Shown: positions 47,565 through 57,500 of the stretch, piece by piece
Layout: each line of letters begins with the position of its first letter
How positions within the stretch are numbered: position 1 is the stretch's first letter
Assembly (NCBI GenBank): GCA_036320915.1
Contig: JAXBDG010000008.1
Span: forward strand, 372,001-436,000
Direction of reading: 5' to 3'
From: Linnemannia elongata
Taxonomy: Eukaryota; Mortierellomycota; Mortierellomycetes; Mortierellales; Mortierellaceae
Length of the DNA: 64,000 bases
Notes under the pieces: model-generated
Database searches by the model: none
Told to the model about the DNA's origin: nothing
Seen by the model: only the letters and a program-made list of their open reading frames with translations
Position numbers and translations under genes: made by a program

Positions 47565-48058
47565 AAAAAAAAAAAAGAGGCACTCCAAATGCCGCCAAGC
47601 TTCTCAATTCACCCCATGCACCAACCCCGCGAAAATTCAAAGCACATATTTCAAGGAAGACGACAGTAGCTCTGCTTAAGAGTGTCATATTATAAAGCTG
47701 ATTGGGATAAAAAGCATGTCATATGGCAAAATAACTACAATGCTTTGGTTTTGAAGGAAGGACAACCATGGATCCGCCATGAACGTTTCTGCTTGAGACC
47801 TCCTTGGTGAGAAAGTAACTGGGCACAATTAACAATTCTTCAGTCATTTTTTTTGAGGAACTAAAAAAATAACACATATTGATTTGCGCGTAACGAAGGC
47901 ACTACAGTGATCTGCGTAGGTTTAACAAGTGAAACGGATTCGGCAATTGAGAAACTTGGCAGCATCCGGAGTGCAGTTTTTTTTCTTGCGCTGCTTTGGT
48001 CTTGGTCAAGGATTTGGATTTTAGCAAAAAAAGAACCGGATGATAAGCGAACCCACGG
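47565..48058. repeat. diverged direct repeat, copy 2
   Basis: Same-orientation relative of 44200-44742, about 3.4 kb away and ending about 60 bp from the 3' end of tRNA-Glu. No long open frame. Confidence 0.7.
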
Positions 48059-48118
48059 TGTCGCCGCTGAACACGCACTAGTTGTCATCGCGCAACGACC
48101 CCAAAAGGCAAAAGGTAA

Positions 48119-48190
48119 TTCCCAGTCCGGGGATCGAACCCGGGCCTTGTCGGTGAGAGCGACAAATCCTGACCACTGGACCAACTAGGA
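48119..48190 (-). tRNA. tRNA-Glu(CTC)
   Basis: A 72-nt cloverleaf on the minus strand: acceptor TCCTAGT paired with ACTGGGA, anticodon arm TGTCG-CTCTCAC-CGACA with anticodon CTC, T arm with GGTTCGATCC. It is close to the eukaryotic tRNA-Glu consensus (TCAGGATT, GGCCCGGGTTCGA). TTTT follows within about 10 bp of the 3' end as terminator. Its 5' end is 17 bp from the LTR at 48208. Confidence 0.92.
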
Positions 48191-48203
48191 ACTTGCTTGT
48201 TAA

Positions 48204-48207
48204 AAAG
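48204..48207. repeat. target-site duplication AAAG, left
   Basis: AAAG immediately left of the Ty3-like element; matched at 54196-54199. Confidence 0.65.
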
Positions 48208-48609
48208 TGAAAGAATAGGGGCCTAGGAGTACTGGGGGTGCTCCTTGGGGGTGATCCTCTATTGCTACGTATCAGCGGGGCTGAGTTGTTCCAAGGTGAA
48301 AAGGAGGTTTAATAAGTAATGAGTATATACGGTATGCTAGTGAACTAAGGGTAAGGATAGGTCTTGTACCTGAGTTGTTCCAAGGTGAAAAGGAAGGAAC
48401 CACTCAGGTCAAGGGAAAGAGGCTAACTTAAGGTAGTGCTATTAAGGGCAGTATATCAAGGGCGCCGAGGGGGGTTCGAGGGAACCATAATAGGTATGCC
48501 TACTCGCTTGCCTGCCGGAGCAGGCAACGAGGGGGCAATCGGCATTCGGGTGCCGATCATGACATCTTGAGAGATGGGCTTAGAGCTTAAATTGCCCCTG
48601 TTTAGGACA
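48208..48609 (-). repeat. 3' LTR of Ty3-like element
   Basis: 402 bp, TG...CA ends on the minus strand. It contains a 25-bp direct repeat CTGAGTTGTTCCAAGGTGAA... at 48281-48305 and 48370-48394, and two neighbouring hairpins, 48508-48527 (arms TTGCCTGC/GCAGGCAA) and 48538-48557 (arms ATCGGCA/TGCCGAT). The gag-pol frame ends inside it at 48456. Confidence 0.93.
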
Positions 48610-51600
48610 GACTCCCCACGTTGAATCCAAGCCGCCCCTGCGGCTGTCAGCTTTGGATTAGCACGGGCAGGGTGTCGAGCAGGGCGAGATGGGGGAGTTG
48701 AGTGCGCGTGGCTGGCCATGGGAGACGTGACCTGTTGATTTTTCTCTTGGGTATCGAAGTTCTCAACAGGTTCAGACTGTGGTCCTTCCTCGTCTTCTCT
48801 CCTAACTTCCTCCATTGGCACCGTCAGCTCATCCCTGTCGTTCCTGGTCCTGAACCACGCTCTCTTTGGCTCCTCATCTCCTTCCAACACTACCAACTTC
48901 AATCGGTCCTTGTGTACCAGATCGACCTTCACTCTCTCATCCGGCCAGACCAACTTGTAAGCGCCAAAGGGTGTGACCATATCGACTCTCAGGGGACCGT
49001 ACCAAGGGTATTCGAACTTCTGCTTGGATATGTTCTTGACTAACACCCAATCTCCAACCTCGTAGACCTTTCTTGGCGATTCCGGGTCGATGTCGTTTCG
49101 TAGGTTGTACTTCTCGACCATGTCCCGGGCCGCATCCTCCTGGCGTTGCTCCACAGTTAACCGTTCCTGCCGAAGCGCCTCCAGCGTCGCTTCTCTTGCT
49201 GCTTGAACCTCGGAGAACACGGAGTCGTCGAAAATGTAGGGGCGTGTGGCGTCTCCGGGGATTGCTGGCTCGACTCCGTAAAGCAAGTAGAAGGGCGATT
49301 TCTTGGTGACCGAGTGAACGCGGGTCCTGCAGGCGAATACAGCTTGATCCAGAAAGAGGTCCCATTTGTGTCGCATTTTGTTACCAACGTACTTGGTCAG
49401 TGCCCGTCCTAGGATTCCGTTGGTCCTCTCCGTCTTGCCGTTGGTTCGAGGGTGATATGCCGAGGTAAGCCGGTGTTTGGTCTTTAGCTTGTTGAGGTAC
49501 ACACGCAGGACTTCGGACATAAACTGGCTTCCTCGGTCTGATATTAATTCTGCTGGCACCCCGTGGTTCATCACGATCTCTTCATAGATAAAGTCGGCAA
49601 CGGTCTCTGCAGTGGCGTCGGGAGTGGCTTTGGCAATGGTCCAACTGGTGGCGTAGTCGACGGCTACTAGGATCCACTGATTTCCACGCTGGGTCTTGGG
49701 GCATTTTCCAACAAAGTCGATACCCCAGCGTTGAAAAGGCTTGACAATAGAGAGAGTGTGCAGGGGCTCGGTCACGGAGGCACCACCTTGAGTCAACTGG
49801 CACTCCCTGCAGGACCGACAGGCGGATAGGATATCTTTCCTCATGGAAGGCCACCAGAATCTCGGCTGGATCCTGTCAAAGAGACCTTGTCCTCCTGGAT
49901 GTCCGAGACTGGCATGCATCTTGGACATATAGTCAGCGCGGCTTGTATAAGGAAGGTACTCAACGCGGGCTCCATCCATCAGGCGGTACACCTTTCCATC
50001 CTCCACCTCGAATAGATCCTGCTCATTCTGTAGGGTTGCCAACAGTCCTTTATATCGAGGGTTGGAGAGGGTTCCCGTGGTCTTGAACTCAATCATCTTG
50101 AGGGGCCAGTCGAGGTCGTCTAGGGTCTCGTCGAATGTTGCGTCCTCCATGGCCAGCAATAACTCCTCCTCCAGTGTGGATCCTTCGGGGACTGTATCGC
50201 TGCAATCGTCTGACAGGAGCATCAATAGTGGGTCCCTGTCAGCCATGTCGCCATTGGCTATCTCCATAAAGCTACAGGTGATTTCGTCCGCGTTGCCGTT
50301 GGGTCGTGAGAGGGCGTCCGCCACCGGATTGTCGCGTCCTGGTCGGTATGTAATGAGATGGTCCGTTTGTTCCATATAACTGCACCACTTTGCCATGCGA
50401 CGGCTCATCTCCTTCTGACGCTTCAGGAATACTAGGCTGTGGTTGTCGGTTAGGATGTTGGCGGTTCGTCCTTGGATGTAAGTTCTCCACTCCTCACATG
50501 CCACTACGATTGCGTACATTTCCCGTTCATGTGTTGGCCATGCCTGCTGACTCGAATCCAGTTTCCTGGACATGTACGCAACAGGGTGTAACTCCCTCCT
50601 GCCATTAGAGCCGAAGTCCTGACTCAGGACTGCACCGATACCGATTAGGGAGGCGTCCGTCTCAATGAAGAAATCGCGGGTAAAGTCGGCTATGCGCAAG
50701 ACCGGGGCGTTGAGAAGGGCTTCCTTGAGGTCATCGAACGCGGCTTGTTCGACTGCGGTCCAGGGAGTTGGAAGCGGACGTGTCTTTGTAGTGTCGTTGG
50801 TTCCGGAAGACTTTGTAAGCTCGGTAAGGGGGGCAGCGCGCGAGGAGAAATTTTTGATGAACTTGCGGTAATAGCCAGTGATGCCTAAAAACCGTCTGAC
50901 TTCTTGAACGTTGGTAGGAGGCGCTATCGATTGTACTCCTTGCGTCTTGGCCGGGTCCACCTTGATCCCATCAGCACATATGACGTGACCCAGGAAGACA
51001 AGCTCGGGTTGGCCGAATTGACATTTCGACATTTTGGCTTTGAGTTTAAATCTGGCTAACCGTTTCAGGACCCATCGAAGGTGTTGACGGTGTTCTTGTA
51101 CTGTTCGACTGAAAACGAGGATATCGTCCATGAAGACCAGGCAAAAGTTGTCGATGCCGCCTTGGAGGACTTCGTTCATCATGCCTTGGAAGGTTGCCGG
51201 TGCGTTGGTAAGCCCAAAAGGCATGACGAGGTACTCATAGTGTCCGTACCGCGTGCCAAATGCCGTTTTCTCAACATCCTCTGGCTTCATCCTGATCTGG
51301 TTGAATCCTGACTGCAGGTCGAGTTTGGAGAAAATTTTGGCGCCGGACAGACGGTCGAAGAACTCATCGATTAACGGTAACGGGTATTTGTTCTTGATCG
51401 TCACCGAGTTTAGCGCTCGGTAATCCACACAAAGGCGTAGACTTCCATCGCTCTTGCGGACGAACAGGACAGGGGAAGACCAAGGGGAGATACTGGGGCG
51501 GATAAAACCCTTTTTTTCCATTTCGGCCAATTCTTCCCGGAGGGCATCCAGTTCTTGTGGGGACATCCTGCGCACCGGGAGGGCTGTGGGTAATGCTGAT

Positions 51601-53750
51601 CCTGTTTCGATCCGGTGGTCGACGTGGCGATGCGGTGGTAGCTCTTTCAGCTCTGAGAATACAGGTTCCTGGAACTCCCGAATAATGTCGCGATAGTCCT
51701 CGGGAATTGACTTGTCGTCCGGGCCTTTATCTACCACCATCGCATTCAACTCGGCCTTGCCTCCAACCTCGATCGGGAAACAGACACCGTACTCATGCCC
51801 GCTCTGGTTAAGGATACGTTTGAAGTGCTTGTGTCCAACTAAGCGCACATCCACCTTCTCCTCAGGCTTCTCCCCGGGCTCCTCCTCAGGCTTGTCCTCA
51901 ACGTTTTCCTTGCTCGGTTGCGGTGGGGTCATTTCCACATTGTTGGCCGCTATTGCTTGGTCGCGTAGGCTTTGGGCTTGCTGTATTGTCCATCTTCCCT
52001 TCCAACGGTACACACCTGTTTCCCAGTTGACGCTAGGATTCCAGTGCCTTAGCCATGTCTGCCCCAGGATCAGGTCGTAACGCAAGTTGTCAACGATTAT
52101 CCCGGTAACAGATGCATCCTCGGTATCCATTCGCAGGCTTAGCGAGGCGACATCTTTGGCTATGGACACCTGTCCACGAGCGAGGAGGATCTTTACGGGA
52201 GCACTCAGGGGTATCCGTCGGTATTGCAGCTTCCCTAGCTTGGAAAGCAGCTCGCTGCTCACAAAGTTGGCGGATGCACCAGAGTCGATCAGAACGCGTA
52301 GACTCCGGTCGCCAATATAGCCACGAACTTCATGAACTGGACGGTTGAGGCTGTTTACGACTTCGGGATTGTTGTCCTCATCCTTAAGGTGGTACGATTG
52401 CAGCAGGTAGGAGTAAGAAGTGGTCGACTTTTTATTCAAGGGACAGTACTGGTATACGTGGCCGGGCTTCCTACATATGCGACAGCCTCCCTTGACGGCG
52501 GGCTTGGTACAGTCTCGCTTGATGTGACCTTTCTCGAGACAGTTGTGGCAGGTGTAGTCCTCAAAGTGCTTCCGAGTTTCCAGCGCGGCAATCTCCAGTT
52601 CTTCGGCGGTAATGTTGTCAATCTCCATGGCATTATCGTCCTTGGGGGCGGCCTGCTCCGAGGTAGACGAGTGGTACGTGCCAAACGTCCTGTTTCCATG
52701 GTTTCCGCCGCGGTGAGGTCTCCTTCCGTTACGGTTGCCGTCTTGGTACTCGAAAGTCTGAATGGAGGCCTCCTTGGCCACAACCTTGTGAAGGAAGGCG
52801 TCGAGACGGTCGTCTTCGCTATGAAGATCGCTGATGCGGCCCTGGAGCCAAGAGGGCAGCTTACGCGCAAAGTCTAGCTTCTTGTCCTTGTCTGAGCGGT
52901 CGGGGATGCGGTTGGCTAGGGCGAGGTATCGGGCCGCAAAGGAGGCCAGAGCTTCGTTGGGACCGCGTCTCAAAGCCTCGATTTCAGCCCGAAGGTTGGT
53001 TGTCAAGTGGGTGACCCTCCAACGGGCTCGGAACGCAGCCTTGAACGGGGCCCATTCGATGGCCTGTGATGGGGAGAGCGGCTCCAGGTACTGCTCGGCC
53101 CATTGACGCGCACCTGACTTAAGCAGGCCAACGAATGACGAAACCTTCTTGTTTTCAGGACAGCTCTTGTTGATGAAGTGCAGTTCAATGTCCGACAGAT
53201 ACTCATCCAGGTCCAAGGTAAGCTGATTGCCGGTGAAGGACTCGATCCTGGATGGGAACTCGGGCGCGGGGCGGTTGGGATCCTCGAAGCGATCATAGGG
53301 ATGGTGGCCGGATGGATTTATGGTGGAGCGGGAAAACACGTCGGCTGCAGAGCGAGTTGGATGGTTGGATGGTTGTGGATGGATGGATGCAGGGGCGATT
53401 GGAGCGGAGTTTGTGGATTTCTGAACGGCGGCCATCGTTAGCTGGAGTTGTTGTTGTAGCTGTTTGACCAGATCGATTAAAACCGTGTTCTGTTGCTCCT
53501 GAAGCTCTAATCGTTTCTCATATTGCTGGAACACACTCGGGGGGATGGGATTCTGCTGCTGCAGCAGTTGTTCTTGCTGTTGTTGCTGTTGTTGCTGTTG
53601 TTGCTGTTGTTGCTGATGCTGTTGTTGAAGATACGCTTCCTGCTGCTGCAGCTGAGCCAGATGCTCATCGGGTCCGCCGCTGTGGGCCATGAAAAATTCT
53701 TGTTCGTCGTCTTCGTCGGATGTGCCGTCTGCTAATCCGAACCGTACCAT
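48456..53750 (-). CDS. Ty3/gypsy Gag-Pol polyprotein, single frame
   Basis: 1764 aa, ATG 53750 to stop 48456, no frameshift between gag and pol. In order: a poly-Gln tract (about 45-66); gag capsid-like region (FINKSCPENKKVSSFVGLLK ... about 190-320); two CCHC zinc knuckles, CHNCLEKGHIKRDC and CRICRKPGHVYQYC (about 400-433); protease with VLIDSGASANF (about 490); reverse transcriptase with LRLCVDYRALNSVT (about 773) and the catalytic VFMDDILVFS (about 870); RNase H with FIETDASLIGIGAV; integrase with an HHCC zinc site (HASLGHPG ... CRSCREC, about 1280-1320) and the DDE residues in GIDFVGK, LISDRGSQF and HPRTNGKTER. The C-terminus is Pro-rich and lacks a visible chromodomain. The last 51 codons or so lie in the 3' LTR. 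Confidence 0.95.
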   Translation of the reverse strand: MVRFGLADGTSDEDDEQEFFMAHSGGPDEHLAQLQQQEAYLQQQHQQQQQQQQQQQQQQEQLLQQQNPIPPSVFQQYEKRLELQEQQNTVLIDLVKQLQQQLQLTMAAVQKSTNSAPIAPASIHPQPSNHPTRSAADVFSRSTINPSGHHPYDRFEDPNRPAPEFPSRIESFTGNQLTLDLDEYLSDIELHFINKSCPENKKVSSFVGLLKSGARQWAEQYLEPLSPSQAIEWAPFKAAFRARWRVTHLTTNLRAEIEALRRGPNEALASFAARYLALANRIPDRSDKDKKLDFARKLPSWLQGRISDLHSEDDRLDAFLHKVVAKEASIQTFEYQDGNRNGRRPHRGGNHGNRTFGTYHSSTSEQAAPKDDNAMEIDNITAEELEIAALETRKHFEDYTCHNCLEKGHIKRDCTKPAVKGGCRICRKPGHVYQYCPLNKKSTTSYSYLLQSYHLKDEDNNPEVVNSLNRPVHEVRGYIGDRSLRVLIDSGASANFVSSELLSKLGKLQYRRIPLSAPVKILLARGQVSIAKDVASLSLRMDTEDASVTGIIVDNLRYDLILGQTWLRHWNPSVNWETGVYRWKGRWTIQQAQSLRDQAIAANNVEMTPPQPSKENVEDKPEEEPGEKPEEKVDVRLVGHKHFKRILNQSGHEYGVCFPIEVGGKAELNAMVVDKGPDDKSIPEDYRDIIREFQEPVFSELKELPPHRHVDHRIETGSALPTALPVRRMSPQELDALREELAEMEKKGFIRPSISPWSSPVLFVRKSDGSLRLCVDYRALNSVTIKNKYPLPLIDEFFDRLSGAKIFSKLDLQSGFNQIRMKPEDVEKTAFGTRYGHYEYLVMPFGLTNAPATFQGMMNEVLQGGIDNFCLVFMDDILVFSRTVQEHRQHLRWVLKRLARFKLKAKMSKCQFGQPELVFLGHVICADGIKVDPAKTQGVQSIAPPTNVQEVRRFLGITGYYRKFIKNFSSRAAPLTELTKSSGTNDTTKTRPLPTPWTAVEQAAFDDLKEALLNAPVLRIADFTRDFFIETDASLIGIGAVLSQDFGSNGRRELHPVAYMSRKLDSSQQAWPTHEREMYAIVVACEEWRTYIQGRTANILTDNHSLVFLKRQKEMSRRMAKWCSYMEQTDHLITYRPGRDNPVADALSRPNGNADEITCSFMEIANGDMADRDPLLMLLSDDCSDTVPEGSTLEEELLLAMEDATFDETLDDLDWPLKMIEFKTTGTLSNPRYKGLLATLQNEQDLFEVEDGKVYRLMDGARVEYLPYTSRADYMSKMHASLGHPGGQGLFDRIQPRFWWPSMRKDILSACRSCRECQLTQGGASVTEPLHTLSIVKPFQRWGIDFVGKCPKTQRGNQWILVAVDYATSWTIAKATPDATAETVADFIYEEIVMNHGVPAELISDRGSQFMSEVLRVYLNKLKTKHRLTSAYHPRTNGKTERTNGILGRALTKYVGNKMRHKWDLFLDQAVFACRTRVHSVTKKSPFYLLYGVEPAIPGDATRPYIFDDSVFSEVQAAREATLEALRQERLTVEQRQEDAARDMVEKYNLRNDIDPESPRKVYEVGDWVLVKNISKQKFEYPWYGPLRVDMVTPFGAYKLVWPDERVKVDLVHKDRLKLVVLEGDEEPKRAWFRTRNDRDELTVPMEEVRREDEEGPQSEPVENFDTQEKNQQVTSPMASHAHSTPPSRPARHPARANPKLTAAGAAWIQRGESVLNRGNLSSKPISQDVMIGTRMPIAPSLPAPAGKRVGIPIMVPSNPPRRP
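48610..48619 (-). other. polypurine tract of Ty3-like element
   Basis: GTGGGGAGTC directly upstream of the 3' LTR on the minus strand, the expected position of the plus-strand primer. Short and imperfect. Confidence 0.45.
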
Positions 53751-53780
53751 ATACGTGTGGGCTCGTTTAAGATCGTTAGA

Positions 53781-53792
53781 CCTTTGCTACCA
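53781..53792 (-). other. primer-binding site, initiator tRNA-Met type
   Basis: TGGTAGCAAAGG on the minus strand, one base inside the 5' LTR. It resembles the complement of the 3' end of initiator tRNA-Met (TGGTAGC...), as in Ty3. Confidence 0.65.
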
Positions 53793-53793
53793 T

Positions 53794-54195
53794 TGAAAGA
53801 ATAGGGGCCTAGGAGTACTGGGGGTGCTCCTTGGGGGTGATCCTCTATTGCTACGTATCAGCGGGGCTGAGTTGTTCCAAGGTGAAAAGGAGGTTTAATA
53901 AGTAATGAGTATATACGGTATGCTAGTGAACTAAGGGTAAGGATAGGTCTTGTACCTGAGTTGTTCCAAGGTGAAAAGGAAGGAACCACTCAGGTCAAGG
54001 GAAAGAGGCTAACTTAAGGTAGTGCTATTAAGGGCAGTATATCAAGGGCGCCGAGGGGGGTTCGAGGGAACCATAATAGGTATGCCTACTCGCTTGCCTG
54101 CCGGAGCAGGCAACGAGGGGGCAATCGGCATTCGGGTGCCGATCATGACATCTTGAGAGATGGGCTTAGAGCTTAAATTGCCCCTGTTTAGGACA
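53794..54195 (-). repeat. 5' LTR of Ty3-like element
   Basis: 402 bp, read as identical to 48208-48609. It should hold the promoter of the element. Confidence 0.93.
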
Positions 54196-54199
54196 AAAG
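54196..54199. repeat. target-site duplication AAAG, right
   Basis: Right-hand copy of the duplication of the Ty3-like element. Confidence 0.65.
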
Positions 54200-54231
54200 C
54201 TATAAAAAATATCTAATATCAACTCAGCTTA

Positions 54232-54264
54232 CGCCACCAAATTATTCTACTCAAGGTTGGTGGC
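54232..54264. repeat. terminal hairpin of RNase H element, copy 2
   Basis: Same arms as 30116-30150, with a different 16-nt loop. Confidence 0.7.
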
Positions 54265-54525
54265 AAAATTTTGAAAATGAAAAAAAAAATGCCCGCCAAA
54301 AAAAAAAAAAAAGAATCGCGTAGGAGCAGGCTACACCCGATAGCCACACATGAGGATCGGACATGCCCTGGAGCGACCAAGGAACCACGCGCAGCTGACG
54401 AACGGCTGTTGAAGTGTTTGTTGGGAAGGGGAGAGTTATCATTGATGGAGAGGATGGGAAGAACCCCCTTTATTTGTATCTAGTTTTAATTTTCTTCCAT
54501 TTTTTTTTGCTGTGAAGAGCAACGA
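54232..54525 (+). mobile_element. internally deleted copy of the RNase H element
   Basis: Starts with the hairpin CGCCACCAA (54232-54240) / TTGGTGGC (54257-54264). A poly-A-rich join follows, then the last 45 or so codons of the element's protein (THEDRTCPGATKEPRAADER ... SLMERMGR) and about 40 bp of its 3' region. An in-frame ATG at 54271 gives a 70-codon fusion frame ending at 54483, probably without function. Its 3' end stops almost at the stop codon of the channel copy B (54533), so it marks one edge of the inverted duplication. Confidence 0.75.
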
Positions 54526-54532
54526 AAATTCC

Positions 54533-57500
54533 CTATTGTCCCAGGCGCTCCTTCAAAAGCGCCAATTCCTTCCTCAACTCCTCAAGAGCCCTTTGCTGCT
54601 CGTCCCTCGCTAGCCTCTGATCCTCCTGAAACTTCGTCAACAACGCCAACACGGCCGCATTCCCCGTACCCTTTCCAGAACTCTCCCCTTCCTGCTGATG
54701 CTGAGACAGCTGCCAATCGTGGATCCCACCTAGGCTACCAGCACCACCAATTTTTCCACTAATAGATTTTTGGATCTTGAATCCTGCGGCGTTGGTGAGG
54801 TCGGCGGATGTGATTTTGTCATTTATGATGCGTTGCGTCTTTTTCTTGTATTCGCGCACTTGACGGGGCGTTGCGGTGTAGTAGATCGTTTCTGGGAACC
54901 AATCGTGCGCCGCCCTAAAGCCTACGTCAATTAAAAGAATACAACACGTTAAATAAGGTGAGCATTATATCATCTGCAATTGACATTGCCTCAAAACCAG
55001 AGTCGAAAAGAAGAGAAGCGAGAACGGGAAGGAAATGAAAGTGTACCTGGAATGTCGTAGGTCAAGTTCTCGGCGCTTTCGATATATCGCATCCGGTTGT
55101 GCAACCAGTCCAGTTCCCAGGTCCTGTCTCCGTCATCGATGGCGTGGTTGATCAAAGCAAACCAAAGAAAAAAAGAAAGTAAAGTAAACGCGTAAATAGG
55201 GGTCGGCGAGTTAGTGTACTAATAAAGTTAGAGATCGAAAGCAAAAGAAAAGTTTTCTTGGCTTACCAATGAGAACGTTCAACATGAAAATGACGGTGAA
55301 GAAGAAGAACACCATCATCATGATATGGAACCCGACATCGTTGTTGCTGAACCCATTGCTGACGGGGTCATAAATGCCGCCCTAAGAATTGGCCATCGAA
55401 ATGATAGAGTGTACCATCATCTGTCAGCAATCTACGGTTAAAAAAAAATAGAATAACAGGCTAGCAGCCTTCATATCAAGAGGCATTCACTTACCATCAT
55501 GAAATAGGTCATAGAAACGACGCGAAAGAACCCAAGTGAGAAGCCATCACTGTCCGACGGGCAGTCGTCAGAATTATTGCACGTATGAAGGAGGTGCATG
55601 ATCGCCACGGAAAAGGCAAGGATTCCTCCTGCAAATACAAAGAAAAACACGCGGATTGAGGCGATGGCATGGATGATGATAGACACGAACTTGCAGACAC
55701 TTCGTGTCACTCGCAGCTCAAACAACTAATAGGGTATGACAAGAATTGTGTAATGATTAGTTAGTGACTGGTTGGCGGTCGGGGTCGGCATGGCAAAAGA
55801 GATAGGGCAACGGGTACTTACAAAGTGCAAGAAGATGAAGAGGACGGAGAAGCTGAAGAGCGAGTTCTGTGTATTGGGATCGGATTGAACAAGTTGCAGG
55901 ATACTTCCTGCCATTGGGAACGTGAACGCGAGTAGGTCGACCAAATTGTATATGGATCTAGTATGAGAATGCGGCGTTTGAAACACATTACTTTGGATTA
56001 GACTTCGACTCAAAGGAAGCAAAATCATGGGGCGAAAAAAGAAGGCCATCCATTTTCACGCTTACTTGAAGTATCGCTTCTTGTCCTCGATGAGTTGGAA
56101 GAGCTCGAGCCACATAAAGATGGTCGTCATGGCAGTGATGGAAATGAAGATGGCGTTCAGGGTCGCCATGTTGTCGTAGCCGTTAATCTGAAAGACGACG
56201 CCAACGAGGACAAGCACATAGTAAACACATTGCGCCAGGAAGCGCAGCAGCCAGTACTGTAACCCAATCGTGTTCCTATTAAATGTAAATCACAATAGTG
56301 TTAGGATGGGCTCGGCCGGCGAAATGAACTTGCCATGGCAAATCAGCGATTATAAAGATAAACAAGCTTACCATTTGTACTCTACAAGAGCGGCGATAGC
56401 GGGGTTGTCGAGGGTCTCGATCTCAAAAAGATGGCACTGAACGGTTTGGTTGGGGGTCCACCAAGACCGGCGCCGAAGCAACGCCCTGAGAGCATACGGC
56501 CATGAATACAAGCCCTTACCCTCGCTATTCTTTTCTGAACGCGATGGGTCGGAGCCAGACTTGAGCCAGAGCATGTCAAAAGTGGCTTGGTAGATGTCAC
56601 GCGAGAAGATATATTTGGGAGGGTCGACCGTAGGCGTCGAAGTGGCTTGCAAGACCTGGTCCTTATACTGGTGGAGTCCCCTCGGTTTGTTCTTCCAGAA
56701 CCACCAATGGAACTTGTATGGGTATGCAATCTTGTGGTGATCAACAATATAGTCGCGGTCGCGCACTGGTATATAAGCAAGTTCTCGGAATAGCTCCAGC
56801 GTGATTTCCGAGTAGGGCTTCTTGGGATCCGTGAGCTCTTTCATACATTGCCGAATTGGGAGTAGGAAATGTGGGTCTTTTTCCAATTTGGTTTGGCGGA
56901 TGCAGTAATCGATAAAGACCTCGGCGAGCTCAAAAGCCTTGGGTTGCTCAAAAGTCTTGGAAAGGAGGCACCAAATGGGGTTGTTGCTCCTGACCATATC
57001 GTGCCTTGGGATCCAGCGACCGGTTGGGTGAGCAAGCAGCGCCCTCCAGAGTCGGACGGTCGAACTGTGAGTCCCAATCACCCAATGATGGCAAACATAC
57101 TGCACAATGTTGCTGTCGCATTCGGTTCCTGGGATGTAGAGGTTGATGTACTTCCCAATGTATTGTATGATATCCTCTTGAACGTCCTTGCCGGCGCTCT
57201 GGAAAATCTCGGACAGGAAGCCGGCGCCTCCCAGGAAATCAGCCTCGGTACCACGGATAGGGTCATGGAGACTCTTGGTAAAATCGACGGTCTCGTAGTA
57301 GGGCAGGAGTCCATAGAGCTGTCCGTGAATACATACCTCCCAGTCCGTCCTGAGGCTGTAAGTGTGGACCAGGCGAAGAGTAAACTTGTCTTCAGGGGTT
57401 GTCGGGGTGCTCCAGATCAACACCAGGCCATCGAGCGACAGGACCAAGTGCGAGCAGTTGCCTATGAAGTTGACACGGTGGATGGTGAAGTCCAGGTCCT

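Larger units (their letters stand above)
48208..54195 (-). mobile_element. full-length Ty3/gypsy LTR retrotransposon, recent
   Basis: 5,988 bp with 402-bp LTRs at 48208-48609 and 53794-54195 that I read as identical, flanked by the 4-bp duplication AAAG (48204-48207 and 54196-54199). Minus-strand order: 5' LTR, primer-binding site, a single gag-pol frame (protease, RT, RNase H, integrase, the Metaviridae order), purine tract, 3' LTR. Intact coding and identical LTRs indicate a very recent insertion, possibly an active copy. It is inserted 17 bp upstream of tRNA-Glu. Confidence 0.95.
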
